From Anadara kagoshimensis (taxonomy: Eukaryota; Mollusca; Bivalvia; Arcoida; Arcidae), in NCBI GenBank assembly GCA_021292105.1, contig CM037872.1:13542791-13606790 (forward strand): a stretch of DNA of 64,000 nt, read 5' to 3'. Positions within the stretch are counted from its first letter, which is position 1; every line of letters begins with the position of its first letter. Position numbers and translations under genes: made by a program. Shown here piece after piece: positions 1 through 10,567 of the stretch. The notes under the pieces were generated by a model. That model saw nothing but the letters and a program-made list of their open reading frames with translations, had not been told where the DNA came from and searched no databases.

Positions 1-514
1 CCATAAGGACACCGCGGCCTTCACTTTACTTTGTAGGAGTGTAACTTCTACATATATAAACTGTATTTTACCTTTTCTAGTAATTACAGTTTGTGACCCG
101 CATATATTTAAACGTTTTATAAAACTTCACTCCTAAGAACGGAATTCACATGTTTGATTTGACCAGAAATTGTACATATGTTTGCTTAGGTTCACCTCAT
201 GTGTAAAAGCGTTTCGTGAAACTCTACCATGTTTATGAAAAGGCTTATAATAAAAGGAAACACTTACACTTGGCAAAAACCGACGCAACCAGGAACACAA
301 TACAAGTTAATTTAATAATTTAAAACAACTTAACAAGACATACACGTATTTGGGAACACTGATTATAAAATTTATGACTAAAAACCAAATAAAACTATAC
401 AAATCTTAAAGAGATAAACTTTTGAAGAAAATTTTTATCATATTTTTTAAAATCATATGAGTAGACCCATATTGTAAAGAATTGGTAAAGAATTTGTTTC
501 GTAAAAAATCAAAA
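1..514. other. No gene recognised
   Basis: AT-rich sequence with no supported exon. The last exon(s) of the METTL27-like gene should lie at or beyond this edge on the minus strand. I looked for a continuation after exon 4 and found nothing convincing. Confidence 0.5.
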
Positions 515-790
515 GCAAAGACCATGTCCAAATCACAATTCTAATGCAAAGTAAGATAAGTAAGAAGTGCAAGTGAATTGCTATCGTGGTAGGAACCTTT
601 TGTCTAGCTAAATAAGTGCGATATCAAAATTGATAGTGATAAGAAATCTCTATGGCACATCAATATTTTGGAAACTAGCCAAATTAGGTAAAACCTATAA
701 TTTCCACCCGATTGATCCGGAAGCATCAGCACCTCCAGTTTAGCTAACTACTTTCGCCACGCGTGTAACCAAATTTGAGAATGAAACTTG
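515..790 (-). mobile_element. Penelope-like family 3'-end fragment
   Basis: Read on the minus strand this matches, with decay, the tail of the retroelement best preserved at 37065-37610: a block like CACACGTGGCGGGTGTAGC, then AGCTAAACAGGAGGTGC, then ATTGTGATTCGGACATGG. Here both the first block (730-775) and the last (515-560) are visible and the middle is diverged. Only non-coding tail remains. Confidence 0.55.
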
Positions 791-1112
791 TTACAAAAAT
801 GACTTTATAGTTTTATCATGAACCACACATGAAACCGGATACGATAGTATTTATCGTTTGTCAATGTTTTATGACTTTTTTGCATCGTAAAGTATTAATC
901 TATTTCCTCACTTCGAGCACATGTTTCAGCAATCATTGTTCTAAATAACTGGTAAATCATAGTATATTTCCAGTGAGATCTTATTACAATCTCATTTCAT
1001 ATTTGTTCGATTAATATTCTTTGCTTCTGGTTACGGAAGTATACATTTATTGTTTGTTAATGTTTACGACTTTTTGCGCACAATTCACAAACGGCCGTCT
1101 AGTGCTTTAAAT
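791..1112. other. No gene recognised
   Basis: Nothing coding is seen. Around 1093-1110 a short CGTCTAGTGCT motif recurs; the same motif occurs in dispersed repeats near 5221 and 47578. Confidence 0.4.
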
Positions 1113-3105
1113 AACAAGAGGCCCATGGGCCTTAACGCTCACCTGAGGAAGAGTACATATCTTATGCAGAGGTTCAATAGTCAATAAAATTAATAAAAGG
1201 AATATCAAAATTTTCAGCAGTAAGGGCCAATAATATGCAAGTATTTTTGCAAATTAATTGTAATAATTATTATATAAGTATACTATATATAACATATTTA
1301 AAGTCTAGCTACAATATATTATTTATAAACAGCTAAAACATGTGCATTAGGCCAATACCGACAATATTCCAATATACATGCCTATACAAAGAGTTTATAG
1401 ATTTTGAGATAATTAACCATTTAAGTATTCGTTTGCATCTATGACCTTGACCTTTGAACCTATGACCTTCATTTATATATCAAAATGATTGTTGTGCAAA
1501 TGCCTACAATATTCCAATATACATGCCTATACAAAAAGTTTATAGTTTTTGAGATAATTAACCATTTAGGTATTCGTTTATGTCTATGACCTTGACCTTT
1601 GAACCTATCACCTTCATTCATATATCAAAATGATCGATAGGCCAATACCTACAATATTCTAATATACATGCCTATACAAAAAGTTGATAGTTTCTGAGAT
1701 AATTAACCATATAAGTATTAGTTTGCATCTATGACCTTGACCTTTGAACCTATGAACTTCATTCATATATCAAAATGATTGCTGTGCAAATGCCTACAAT
1801 ATTCTAATATACATGCCTATACAAAAAGTTTATAGTTTTTGAGATAATTAACTATTGAAGTAATCGTTCGCGTCTATGACCTTGACCTTTGAACCTATGA
1901 CCTTCATTCATATATCAAAATGGTCGATAGGCCAATACCTACAATATTTTAATATACATGCCTATACAAAAAGTTTATAGTTTCTGAGATAATTAACCAT
2001 TTAAGTATTAGTTTGCATCTATGACCTTGACCTTTGAACTTATGAACTTCATTCATATATCAAAATGATCGCTGTGCAAATGCCTACAATATTCTAATAT
2101 ACAAGTCTATACAAAAAGTTTATAGTTTTTGAGATAATTAACCATTTAAGTAATCGTTCGCGTCTATGACCTTGACCTTTGAACCTATGACCTTCATTCA
2201 TATATCAAAATGATCGTTAGGCCGATACCTACAATATTCCAATATACATGCCTATACAAAAAGTTTATAGTTTTCGAGATAATTAACCATTTCAGTACTT
2301 GTTTACATCTATGACCTTGACCTTTGAACCCATGACCTTTATTTCTATATCAAAATGACCCTTATGCCATTACCTACAATATTTTGATATACATGCCTAT
2401 ACAAAAAATTCATAGTTTTGCAGATAATTAACTATTTTGGTATTCTTGGACATCTGTGACCTTGACCTTTGAACCCATGACCCTGATCTATGTATCTAAA
2501 TGATCGTCATGTCAATACCTACAAATAATTGAAAATCCTACGCCATTATCACAAGAAATGTTAAAAAAATACCATTTTTTATCAAAGGTCAAAAACTGGG
2601 ACATAACCTTGACCTTCGACCTTGACATCAATTGGAAGAAAATTGCAAGACAAGATCAACAGTGAAAACTCCATACAATTATCTTCAGCCGTTATGAAGT
2701 TATAACAATAAATGTCTCATTTTAAAAATTACGTAATTTTACGCAAAAAACGCGTAACCTATTTTTCGTCTAATTTTCATGAAAAACACAATTTTAATGT
2801 TCCCAGGTATGCTAAATCCAAATATCCAATCAAAATTTGCCTGCACCTTTTGGTTTCAGAGAAGAAGATTTTTTGTCTTTTTGCTATTTTTAGTAACAGC
2901 GGCCATCTTGTTGGGCGTGGCCAAACCCCGAACACAATTTTGAAAGGCTGTTACCCAGGCATGATAATCACTAAGTTTCATTAAATATGGCACAGTAGTT
3001 TTGGAGGAGAAGATTAAAATGTAAAGTTTACACACGACGCACGACGGACGACGGACGACGGACGGTGATAGATTGCAATAGCTCATCTGAGCTAAAAACG
3101 GGGTT
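1113..3105. mobile_element. Helitron/pearl-like non-autonomous element with satellite core
   Basis: The left end carries a perfect 12-bp palindrome GGCCCATGGGCC (1120-1131) followed by CGCTCACCTGAGG. The right end has a GACG-rich tract (about 3034-3066) followed by GCTCATCTGAGCT (3081-3093). These ends are not inverted copies of each other, and the centre is an eight-copy 145-bp array. This layout (unequal conserved flanks around tandem core repeats) is that of bivalve pearl elements and other Helitron-like non-autonomous elements. A weak hairpin lies just outside the right end (CGGGGTTA / TAACCCG). No Rep/helicase coding sequence is present. Family assignment is inference; the exact termini were not proven. 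Confidence 0.6.
1350..2525. repeat. 145-bp tandem satellite, eight copies
   Basis: The block ATGACCTTGACCTTTGAAC recurs at 1441, 1586, 1731, 1876, 2021, 2166, 2311 and (altered) 2456, an exact 145-bp period. Successive units alternate between a GTGCAAATGCCTAC form (about 1495, 1785, 2075) and an AGGCCAATACCTAC form (about 1639, 1929, 2219), so the higher-order unit is a 290-bp dimer. The last copy or two are the most diverged. Confidence 0.95.
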
Positions 3106-3164
3106 AGTAATAAATTAACCCGATTTCTCGCATGTAATTTATGAACAGATATATTTTAACGTAC

Positions 3165-3257
3165 CTGGCTTTACAAGTCTAATCAATTCAGGTAAGGCAC
3201 AACAATTGATATGTCCAAAAAGCAGTGCACCAGACATAGTTAAACCGTCGTATGTAT
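3165..3257 (-). CDS. METTL27: METTL27-like exon, LPELIRLVKPG
   Basis: 93 nt, acceptor ttttttgtag, donor CCAG/gtacgt (strong), phase 1 in and out. It encodes TYDGLTMSGALLFGH, then LPELIRLVKPG, the post-motif helix and KPG turn before the next strand. The 2-kb repeat element begins about 60 bp beyond the donor. Confidence 0.8.
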
Positions 3258-6191
3258 CTACAAAAAAGTTTAAAAAATTAAAAAAAATATTAAAGATGTA
3301 CTGAATTTAACTGAATAAGTATTCGAGACCTATGGCGTAATGACAAGTCAATGACAAGCCCAAGTCAACTCTTTCACTCTAAGTGATCGGAACGATCATT
3401 AGAGAGATGAATGTTGGAGGAATATTATAACATGTAATAGAGACGAGTTCTCTATTTACATGTTCCAAAAAGTAAGCTCTCATCATGTAATAGACTTGAT
3501 ATAAACCGCGTTAAATTCAAATTGTAGAAAAAAACTGCTGTCATATACCATTTTTTTAATGTATTTTATTATTAAATTTAAAAAAAATGGTATATGACAC
3601 TGCCATATCCAAGTACAAAATAAAAAGAAGATTCTTTTGTGATCCGTCATTGGGCTTTCTGCAGACACTTGAAGGCTAAAATGCGTCCAAAGATGATGAT
3701 GTCTTAGAAGTAATCTTATACATTTTCTAACTATCCTGATATTTGAATAATACAAATGTAATAGCAAACTTATTAAACAAAATAGTTCCCAAATAAATTA
3801 TTAAAGCAGGTAGAGTCGAGTTAAGTAATGGTGTTTAACGTCACAGTCAAGAATATTTCACTTATACCGAGATGTCGCCAGCTATAGACGAAGGTGCAGA
3901 AATGATGCCTGTGCGTTGCGCTAATGGCATTATATAGCAGGGTTCTTTATCGTGCCGAGCCCACCGTGACACGGGACTTCGTTTATTGTAAGTTCCCATC
4001 CGAAAAAAAACCGTGGCTTTTATTTCGTAATGCCGAATGCTTGGCGAAAAAGCAGGTCACTACCCACTTTCAAGTCTTCTTGAGGAGAGAGCACTCTTAC
4101 AACTGAGCTACCGCAGTGGTCAATTGACGCAGTGATATTGCAAGTCAAAGCTAATGAAGGCCTTTAAAAAATTAGTGGACATCATCACACTATAGTGTTG
4201 ATTAGTATGATTCATCTGTATTCAGAAATGCCCTGGATATATCTGACGTCACATTGTTCCATTTTCCTCTCATTCTCAATTTCACTTCACGCGTGTTGTT
4301 AGGGTGAATCTAGCTAAACACAAGATGCTTACTCTTCCGAAACACCCGGTCTCAATTCCCTGCATGTGAAGGTTCACTTTTATTTGCCTGTTTCAAAGTT
4401 TATACTTCTTTTGTGGTTGTATTTTGGACATGGACTGGTATGTTTTTTTTTTATATTTGGAAAGACATCATAAAGAAAAATCTAAGTTCACTTTTATAAA
4501 GATATGCAGTTGGTCACGAAAACTAATACTGGTTTTTATTCAGTGTATATATTTTTGAACATTTTACATTTTACGCGGTGAAAATAAAAAGTATGAAATA
4601 AATATAATCTTATTCAGAAGAAAAAAATGTCTGTTTAGTTAGTTGATACCCAAAAATTTTCAAATTTATTTAAAAAGTAAGAAAATTGAAAAATAATAAT
4701 TACTATCCGGAATACTAGTTGGTTTCTCTGTGACATATTCGTAATAGTAGTTTCTATATATGTTCTTCTTTTTAGCTACTTCAAGCATACTCTCTGAAGG
4801 ATCTACAGCGTCTATAATTCTAAATCCATGTCGGTAAAGCTGTAAAGAAAACGTACAATATTATTATTATTACAATTACATGATGTAATGAGAGCAAAAG
4901 GTGAAAAGTAACTCAGGTCAATTTTAGTCATTTTTTAATTTCGAAATCTCTGTGGTGGATGTTTCTCGAGGATAATCACAAACTTAGTATGCAATTATTG
5001 TGTATTATTGTCAGAAATATACTATAATTGTCTAAATTTGCTGCTAGTTAAAATTTGAAATTTTTCAAAAACTAAAGTTTACTCACTCATGCAAAATATT
5101 TCCTTAGCCAAATTCGGTAAAATATATTTTGGTTCTTTGGGTATTTTAACATCATGGAAAAATATTTTGGTTTCACAATTTTGTCCAAGCGCTACTGATG
5201 AAGAATTGTATTCCGAAACAGCCGTCTAGTGCTGTAAAATTAACACTGGTATAATATGTAATACTTAACTAAGATTTATCTTAACTTAAATCTGGCAAAA
5301 CTTCAAATCTTAATAATTTTGTTATTTCTTAAGATACTGTGGAATTTAAGATGTCATTTTGAAGATGAGTTAAGCCATATATTGTTTGCATTTTGTTTTT
5401 AGTTTAAACAGTATTTATTTGATAAATTAAATATATCACATAACCCTCCTGTTTATTGATGGAATAAAACGGTGTAATATTTTTCATATTACACAGGTAC
5501 CCATGTAATATCACTTGATTGTGACGTAATCAGTTCTCGCGCTTCTGATCGCGCCTAATGACGTCATTTGAAAACTGTGTCGGTCTGTTGTTATTTTTAG
5601 ACTTTTAAAGACTTTACGATTCTTTGAAAAATAATTTTGATGCATTCGAAAAATATAACATAACTTAAACTTACATACTGATTTTGTCTTTTTTATTTTA
5701 GGTGATTAATTTACTTTTACTATATCTAAATAGAACTATATTCTTACTTGCGCAGTTAATTTGGAGGTGATTTGTCTGACCTAGATAGAAATCAGCTGTT
5801 TGTATATGGCATCAAATAATATGTATATGTCATTGTGTCTCGGTATTTTGAGTTATGTGAGTTAAGGCTCGCCAAGGCTCGTGGCATATTTAATTATTAA
5901 ACCAGTTTAATAAATTTCATATTAAACCCCCACTCGTCTAAGATCCTCTATATAATACATTTAACATTATAAATAATTCTTTAATAGGATTCTGGAACTA
6001 GAGAATATCTCTAATATTAACCAGTCTCCTATATCTTAGATAACTTAAACATCTAATAAAGGTGTATAATTAATTACATAATAATAGTAGTAGTAATAAT
6101 ATGATAATAATAATAATAGGAAATTGTGGTAGAATAATGATAACGATAATAATAATAATAATAAAATTGTGAATAATAATAATAATAATTG

Positions 6192-6225
<34 letters not shown>

Positions 6226-6282
6226 TCGGTGGAATGAATATGATTATAATATTACTAATAGTATAAAAAGATTGAATTGTTA

Positions 6283-6315
<33 letters not shown>

Positions 6316-9300
6316 TAATAATAATAATATTAATAATAAATATTGGTGGAATGATTATGATTATAATATTACTAATAGTATAAAAAAATTGAACTGTTAT
6401 GGATAATAATAATAATAATAATATAAATACAAAGTGTGTACATGTGCAAAAAATAGATGCATGAGTGTATTCATATATCATTGAAAAATACATCATAAAC
6501 TTACTAATAATAATAAAAATAAGTTAATTAAATACATTTGGTGTGTAACAAGTAATTAATTGATAATAATATGATTGACAATGGTAATAATAATAAAGCC
6601 ATGATATGTTGAATATTCATAATGCAATACTTTTTACTGTTTTTCATTAGTTCAAAATATGTAGCCTGTATTATGAATAATAATATGATTGACAATAATA
6701 ATAATAATAAAGCCATGATATATTGAATATCTATAACACAAGCTACATACCTTGAACCAATGAAAAACAGTAAATAGTGTTAAGTAAAACGTTTACTTTT
6801 TAAAATAAATTCCTGTACTGTTAGAAATATTATTTTATTTTGTTCGAAGGACAAGGTAGGGTCACCAAACAATAATTTTTCAACGGTTAAAACATATGGA
6901 AGTGTAAATATGGTTGATGTTCGAATATGTCCAAAATTTTAACAATATAAAAGAAAATGATTGTTGTCTTCTATTTGACCACATATACAAAAGGGCTCTG
7001 GATCTGAATGTTTACTATATAAATGTTACTTTAGAGAGCTAGATTGTAATCGTAGCCTTGTATGGAGTATTTGACCTAATCTTGTCCCACAATTACAGAA
7101 ATTTGGAACTTTGATATGAGAGTTTTTTTAAAAATTGGTAAGGAGTTATCTCTTAAATCGCTGGGTAAATTATTCCATTCTGTAATAGTGTAGGGCAAGA
7201 AGGAATTTTGATAAAATGAAGTTTTACATGATATGTTTCGAATATTTTGGGAACCACGCGTGTTATGCGAATGGATATCGTTTTGTGAAGGTGGGATAAG
7301 CATGCGTAAATATGGAGGGGTTAGATTATGATACATTTTATAGAACTGGACTATTTTGTTTTTATCAAAAATATTAATTTGTAGTTTCAGAAAAGATTGT
7401 CGAAATTTTCATAATTTAAATTGAGAAAAATCTTAGTTGAGAAGAAAAGAACTAACAGAGATTGATAGTATTGTCGTAAATATATAATCCTGTAGGTCGT
7501 TAAAAATTAAAAAAAATTATAACCCGCGAACCTTATATGACTAAAGGGCACATGAATTGTAAGCGTAGGTTTTCTTAATTGAAAATGTTTTATTACTATT
7601 TTATAATGGTTCTTTAACCTTTCTGTACTTGCAAAAAAGTGTACATTCAAAGATTTGGTAACTGTGTTTTACAGAAAGCACATGACAAAAGAGAAGGCAA
7701 GCAATAATATGATAATATATATGCAATAAAGAATGCTAACTAAAAAATCTCTAATGGCATGGCATAAGAATACTTATACATATATAACCAAAATAGTAAT
7801 TTTAATTTTGATTAATCCATTTTACATAAGAAATGTTATACCTCGTCAGCAACAAGTCCAGTTCCGGCCGCGATATCAACTATAACCTTATTCTCCCTGT
7901 CCTCAGTAATGCAGTCACTTAGCGCTTTGGCTGTTATTTTCGCCCCTTGGTATCCAACCTTGTCGCTATGCTTTAAAACAATATAAATTTGCAGTATAAT
8001 ACCATGTATGCTTTGAATTAACAATAGCAAGTTTGTTTGAATAAATAAAAAAGGTCCAAAGTCCTAAAAAAATGAAATATAAAAATTAAAGTTATACACC
8101 AATGTGTAGCTTACAATGGTAACCAGATTGTTAACCATCACCAGTTTGATTAGGCTGCTGATCTAATCGGTAACTATATATTCTGCAAACCATTATATTC
8201 CAATGTTAGCATCTAGACACCCCCTTCCAAGTCTTACGAAAAAATAAAAATAACTAAAAAGTTGAAAAAGAGTTGAGTTGAGTAATGGTGTTTAACGTCC
8301 GAGTCAAGAATATTTCTCTTCTATCAAGACGTAGAAATTTTGTTTGCCCGCCGTGACACAGAACCTCGTTTATTTTAAGTTTCTATCCGAAAGAACAGTG
8401 ACTTTCATTTCGTTTCGTAATGCCGAGTGCTTGGCGAAAAAACAGTCGTTACCCACTTTCAAATCTTGGGTCAGACCCGGCCGGGGTTTGAACCCACAAC
8501 CTCCCACTTACGAAACGAGCACTCTACCAACTGAGATACCGCAGTTATTAACTAAAAAGTGAAACACCCTAAATGTTTCAGAATCTTGGTGAATTAGCAA
8601 TGGAAATACAAATGCAATTGCACTAAATGAATGTATTAATGCTTATTTTAAAGCGTATTTCTGGAACACTAGTTCTTTATAGAGGCCTACTGTATTTCCA
8701 TAAACTGAGTGCACATTGTTTTTATTATTTATTTCTTTTATTTTAAAATGTTTCAATGAAACGATAAATAAAATGCATTTAAAATGCATTGACCTAATCA
8801 AATTATATTTTTAATTAAAAACATTATTGTTCAGTTCTTCTGCATATCGAGAAATTTTGCGAAAATTTTGGAAATTGATCAAGTTTATACACCAGTTGGG
8901 CCTTATTCAAAGTTACATCAGGGCATTTAGGGTCAGGTATGTCATTGTTGCTCGGGTTTTTTTAAGGTGTGATCATCATGAATATTCAAATTATGACATA
9001 ACATTTATAGTTGTTCCGAGTAAGAAGGTACAGAAGGGTTAATTTTGACATAGTCATATTTGTTGTTTTGTTCAAAGTTCAAAAATGGCTCTATGTACAA
9101 AATTAAGTTCACTTTTTTATGAATGAAAAATATTTTTTCCTATTAGGTCAGTATATTTTGTTAAAAGTTTTGACAATTTTTTTGTGAGTTTGTTGGAAAA
9201 TACGACTTTATTCTTGCATTTCCCATGTGCACTGAATTTGTGGAAATACAGTAAGTTGTTTACCATATCACTTGATGATAGTACCATGATCAATTTTGTC

Positions 9301-9906
9301 AGTATTTAAATCTGTGGTTTCAATATATAGTAAATACATGGTCATTGACGGTGAATAAAGGTCGTATTTGGTGAGGGTGAGAAAACGTGTAGAAAGCGAG
9401 GCTCTGCCTCGCTTTCTACACGTTTTCGCCCCCGAGGTCTAGTATCGTCAGTTCGCTTACTAGGGTCGATAGTTTCCTCAAGATAATTCGATTTTCCCCA
9501 TTATCCCAGAATTAACCGCCTCGATATAAGTTAAACAATCTCAACTGGGACGAAAAACAAAATTACTTCACTCCATTCTTGTCATGTCCGGTCTTTTGAG
9601 ACATTTTGTTGATGGCATTACCTATTGCCAAGTATAGTGCAAACCTTCGAAAAATTAACACTAAGTTAAGGCATTGGTGTCAAATTAACAGCTCAGCTCG
9701 ACCCCATGTTCTTTTTATCTCTACAGCTGTCAGGCAGCTGCTATATCTTTGGACAGGTCCGTACTGTTCATATTTTTATTGCTGTTTTTGCTTACATGAT
9801 CATAGTTTACACACCATTCGTCATACCATTCCTGTATTTCACTTTCAGACATTTTCTCGGTATTTAACCTCATTATAGCTGACGTTGGATCGTTATAGTT
9901 GGACAT
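3165..9906 (-). CDS. METTL27: METTL27-like methyltransferase gene (partial, 4 exons)
   Basis: Predicted class I SAM-dependent methyltransferase related to METTL27 (Williams-Beuren region 27). Exons in order: 9796-9906, 7842-7970, 4704-4839, 3165-3257. Splice sites are CAT/gtaagc, ag/CAT, GAG/gtataa, ag/CTT, GATA/gtaatt, ag/ATAC and CCAG/gtacgt; phases 0, 0, 1 and 1 agree across the joins. The 156 codons recovered carry WYDEWCVNYD near residue 27, then VGYQGAKITAKAL, the SAM-binding motif I VDIAAGTGLVADE, DAVDPSESMLEVAKKK, YDGLTMSGALLFGH and LPELIRLVKPG. These follow the human METTL27 order closely. The C-terminal exon(s) after KPG are missing, probably displaced beyond the 2-kb element at 1113-3105. 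The substrate of this family is not established. The assignment rests on remembered family sequence, not on a search. Confidence 0.85.
3813..4120 (-). mobile_element. tRNA-derived SINE (family 1)
   Basis: On the minus strand it begins with a tRNA-like A box (GCGGTAGCTCAGTTG, one insertion) and ends with a GACGTTAAACACCATTACT tail. The B-box part is decayed here. It lies in the METTL27-like intron between 3258 and 4703. Related copies are at 8271, 12853, 18110, 31055 and 58966. Confidence 0.8.
4150..4450 (+). mobile_element. Penelope-like family 3'-end fragment
   Basis: Decayed copy with recognisable GCCCTGGATATATCTGACGTC, a CACGCGTGTTG block, a CTAGCTAAACA block, CCGGTCTCA and a final GGACATGGACTGGTATG. 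It sits immediately right of the SINE, inside the same intron. Confidence 0.65.
4704..4839 (-). CDS. METTL27: METTL27-like exon, motif II region
   Basis: 136 nt, acceptor ctttacag/CTT, donor GATA/gtaatt, leaving phase 1. It encodes LYRHGFRIIDAVDPSESM, where the Asp after the beta strand is the expected SAM ribose contact, then a basic helix and a YYYEYV strand. Confidence 0.8.
5190..5236. repeat. Dispersed repeat, CGTCTAGTGCTG type
   Basis: Shares GCRCTACTGATRARGAATNN plus ATTCCGAAAYAGCC and GTCTAGTGCTGTWAAATT with 47548-47598. A shorter piece lies near 1093. The function and family were not recognised. Confidence 0.5.
5258..5365. mobile_element. Truncated MITE, relative of 11938-12187
   Basis: Roughly 95 bp align with the left half of the MITE at 11938: CTAAGATT, CTTAACTTAAAT, AACTTCAAATCTT, GGAATTTAAGATGTCATTTT. 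The right TIR is absent. Confidence 0.5.
6075..6440. repeat. (TAA)n tracts with 115-bp direct duplication
   Basis: Long imperfect TAA/ATA runs separate two copies of a block reading GATTATAATATTACTAATAG, at about 6241-6300 and 6354-6410. This is a tandem duplication of about 115 bp that includes the microsatellite. The long Ile/Tyr-rich minus-strand frame here is only translated microsatellite. Confidence 0.85.
6563..6776. repeat. Direct plus inverted duplication
   Basis: A block containing AATAATATGATTGACAAT and AAGCCATGATAT occurs at 6563-6615 and again at 6678-6725. In addition TTTACTGTTTTTCATTAG (6631 on) reappears inverted at about 6737-6776. The arms and the direct copies together suggest a rearranged small inverted-repeat element. 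Confidence 0.6.
6836..7340 (-). mobile_element. Non-LTR retrotransposon ORF2 C-terminal relic
   Basis: The minus frame 7076-7336 reads HSHNTRGSQNI, then SFYQNSFLPYTITEWNNLP and ending FKKTLISKF. This is the characteristic C-terminal tail of CR1/L2/Rex-like LINE reverse transcriptases. Further along, after a frameshift, a CICGQ..HFLLYC zinc-knuckle-like segment follows. It is a 5'-truncated pseudocopy in the METTL27-like intron 4840-7841. Confidence 0.7.
7842..7970 (-). CDS. METTL27: METTL27-like exon with SAM motif I
   Basis: 43 codons, phase 0 at both ends, starting HSDKVGYQGAKIT and ending GTGLVADE. It carries the glycine-rich SAM-binding loop (AAGTG after an acidic-end beta strand VIVDI). 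The donor is gtataa, slightly weak. Confidence 0.85.
8271..8546 (-). mobile_element. tRNA-derived SINE (family 1)
   Basis: The best preserved tRNA part of the family: minus-strand A box CTCAGTTGGTAGAGTGCTCG and B box GGGTTCAAACCCC, body with CGCCAAGCACTCGGCATTAC, and tail GGACGTTAAACACCATTACT. Part of the body is deleted relative to the copies at 12853 and 31055. It lies in METTL27-like intron 1. Confidence 0.85.
9381..9427. repeat. Perfect 22-bp hairpin
   Basis: Arms 9381-9402 and 9406-9427 are perfectly complementary (GAAAACGTGTAGAAAGCGAG plus GC) around a 3-nt loop TCT. It lies in the METTL27-like intron 1, and such a perfect small palindrome is probably a young foldback insertion. Confidence 0.85.
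9517..9569 (+). mobile_element. SINE 3'-tail fragment
   Basis: CTCGATATAAGTTAAACAAT then CTCAACTGGGACGAAAAACA resembles the tail of SINE family 1 in plus orientation, without a tRNA part. It lies in METTL27-like intron 1. Confidence 0.45.
9796..9906 (-). CDS. METTL27: METTL27-like exon with start codon
   Basis: 37 codons, from ATG at 9906-9904 to the donor CAT/gtaagc. The bases just upstream (a pyrimidine-rich stretch ending CAG right before the ATG) look like a 3' splice site, so a separate 5'-UTR exon probably precedes it. An upstream in-frame ATG (9931-9933) lies across that acceptor and is therefore not preferred. The exon encodes the WYDEW motif that opens the methyltransferase fold. 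Confidence 0.75.
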
Positions 9907-10049
9907 CTGAAAGGCATGAAATATTTTCTTCAAAAGGACATGACCAACATAGTAATATAAAGTAATAAAATCTATATTGATAAACAGTTGTTGTTAAGTT
10001 GTATAAAGCTTATGTCTTTTAACACATAAGTTCAAATCCCGCTTGTACT

Positions 10050-10112
10050 AGATAGCCCACTGTCTCGATATAAGTTAAAGAATCTTGACTTTGTCGTAAA
10101 ACAGCATTACTG
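10050..10112 (+). mobile_element. SINE 3'-tail fragment
   Basis: CTCGATATAAGTTAAAGAAT and TTGACTTTGTCGTAAAACAG match the family 1 tail in plus orientation. Upstream, at about 10030, GTTCAAATCCCGCTTGT looks like a B-box remnant. Confidence 0.45.
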
Positions 10113-10515
10113 TAGTACATTTTACTTCTTTTAAAAACAACATGGTTATGGAATAATTGCTGTTAATTTTATATGCCTTTTTAAATAAAATTATATCTTT
10201 CGTTATGCATTGTTATTTTGCATAAATAAAATACTGAGGGTTGTGCATTTCCCTAAACTATAAACTTTATTCCACATCCAACAATGTTAGAAGTTCCTGA
10301 AAAAAAGTTTGGTTGACCAAACCGACCACAGTTTATAAAACGTTAACCAATTAGTTGATTATCTCTGATTTGATCGGGGATCTAATAATCAGTTGGCTAT
10401 CAACTGCATCTTGATGATAGAAGTAAACTTTTCAATTTTAACGAATCCTTAAAATGATAATCAGTCCGATATAATAATCTAGTAAATAAAAATAAAATTA
10501 AACATTTATGAATTA

Positions 10516-10517
<2 letters not shown>
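10113..10517. other. No gene recognised
   Basis: AT-rich spacer upstream of the METTL27-like gene. No exon, TIR or repeat unit was recognised. Confidence 0.4.

Positions 10518-10564
<47 letters not shown>
10518..10564. repeat. (CT)n microsatellite
   Basis: An uninterrupted CT run of 47 nt. Confidence 0.98.

Positions 10565-10567
<3 letters not shown>

Noticed and set aside
1..120. Possible final METTL27-like exon on the minus strand (reading ...GRGVLM at the edge)
   Set aside because: No convincing acceptor and too little sequence; the resemblance to the expected strand after KPG is only suggestive.
2712..3086. Frames of 90 and 76 codons on opposite strands
   Set aside because: They lie in the right flank of the Helitron-like element and include its GACG tract; no domain or splice context.
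6074..6496. 140-residue Ile/Tyr-rich minus-strand frame
   Set aside because: Translated (TAA)n microsatellite; no real composition or domain.
8460..8546. Functional tRNA gene
   Set aside because: The tRNA-like part is the head of a SINE; the acceptor stem is not closed and the SINE body follows directly.
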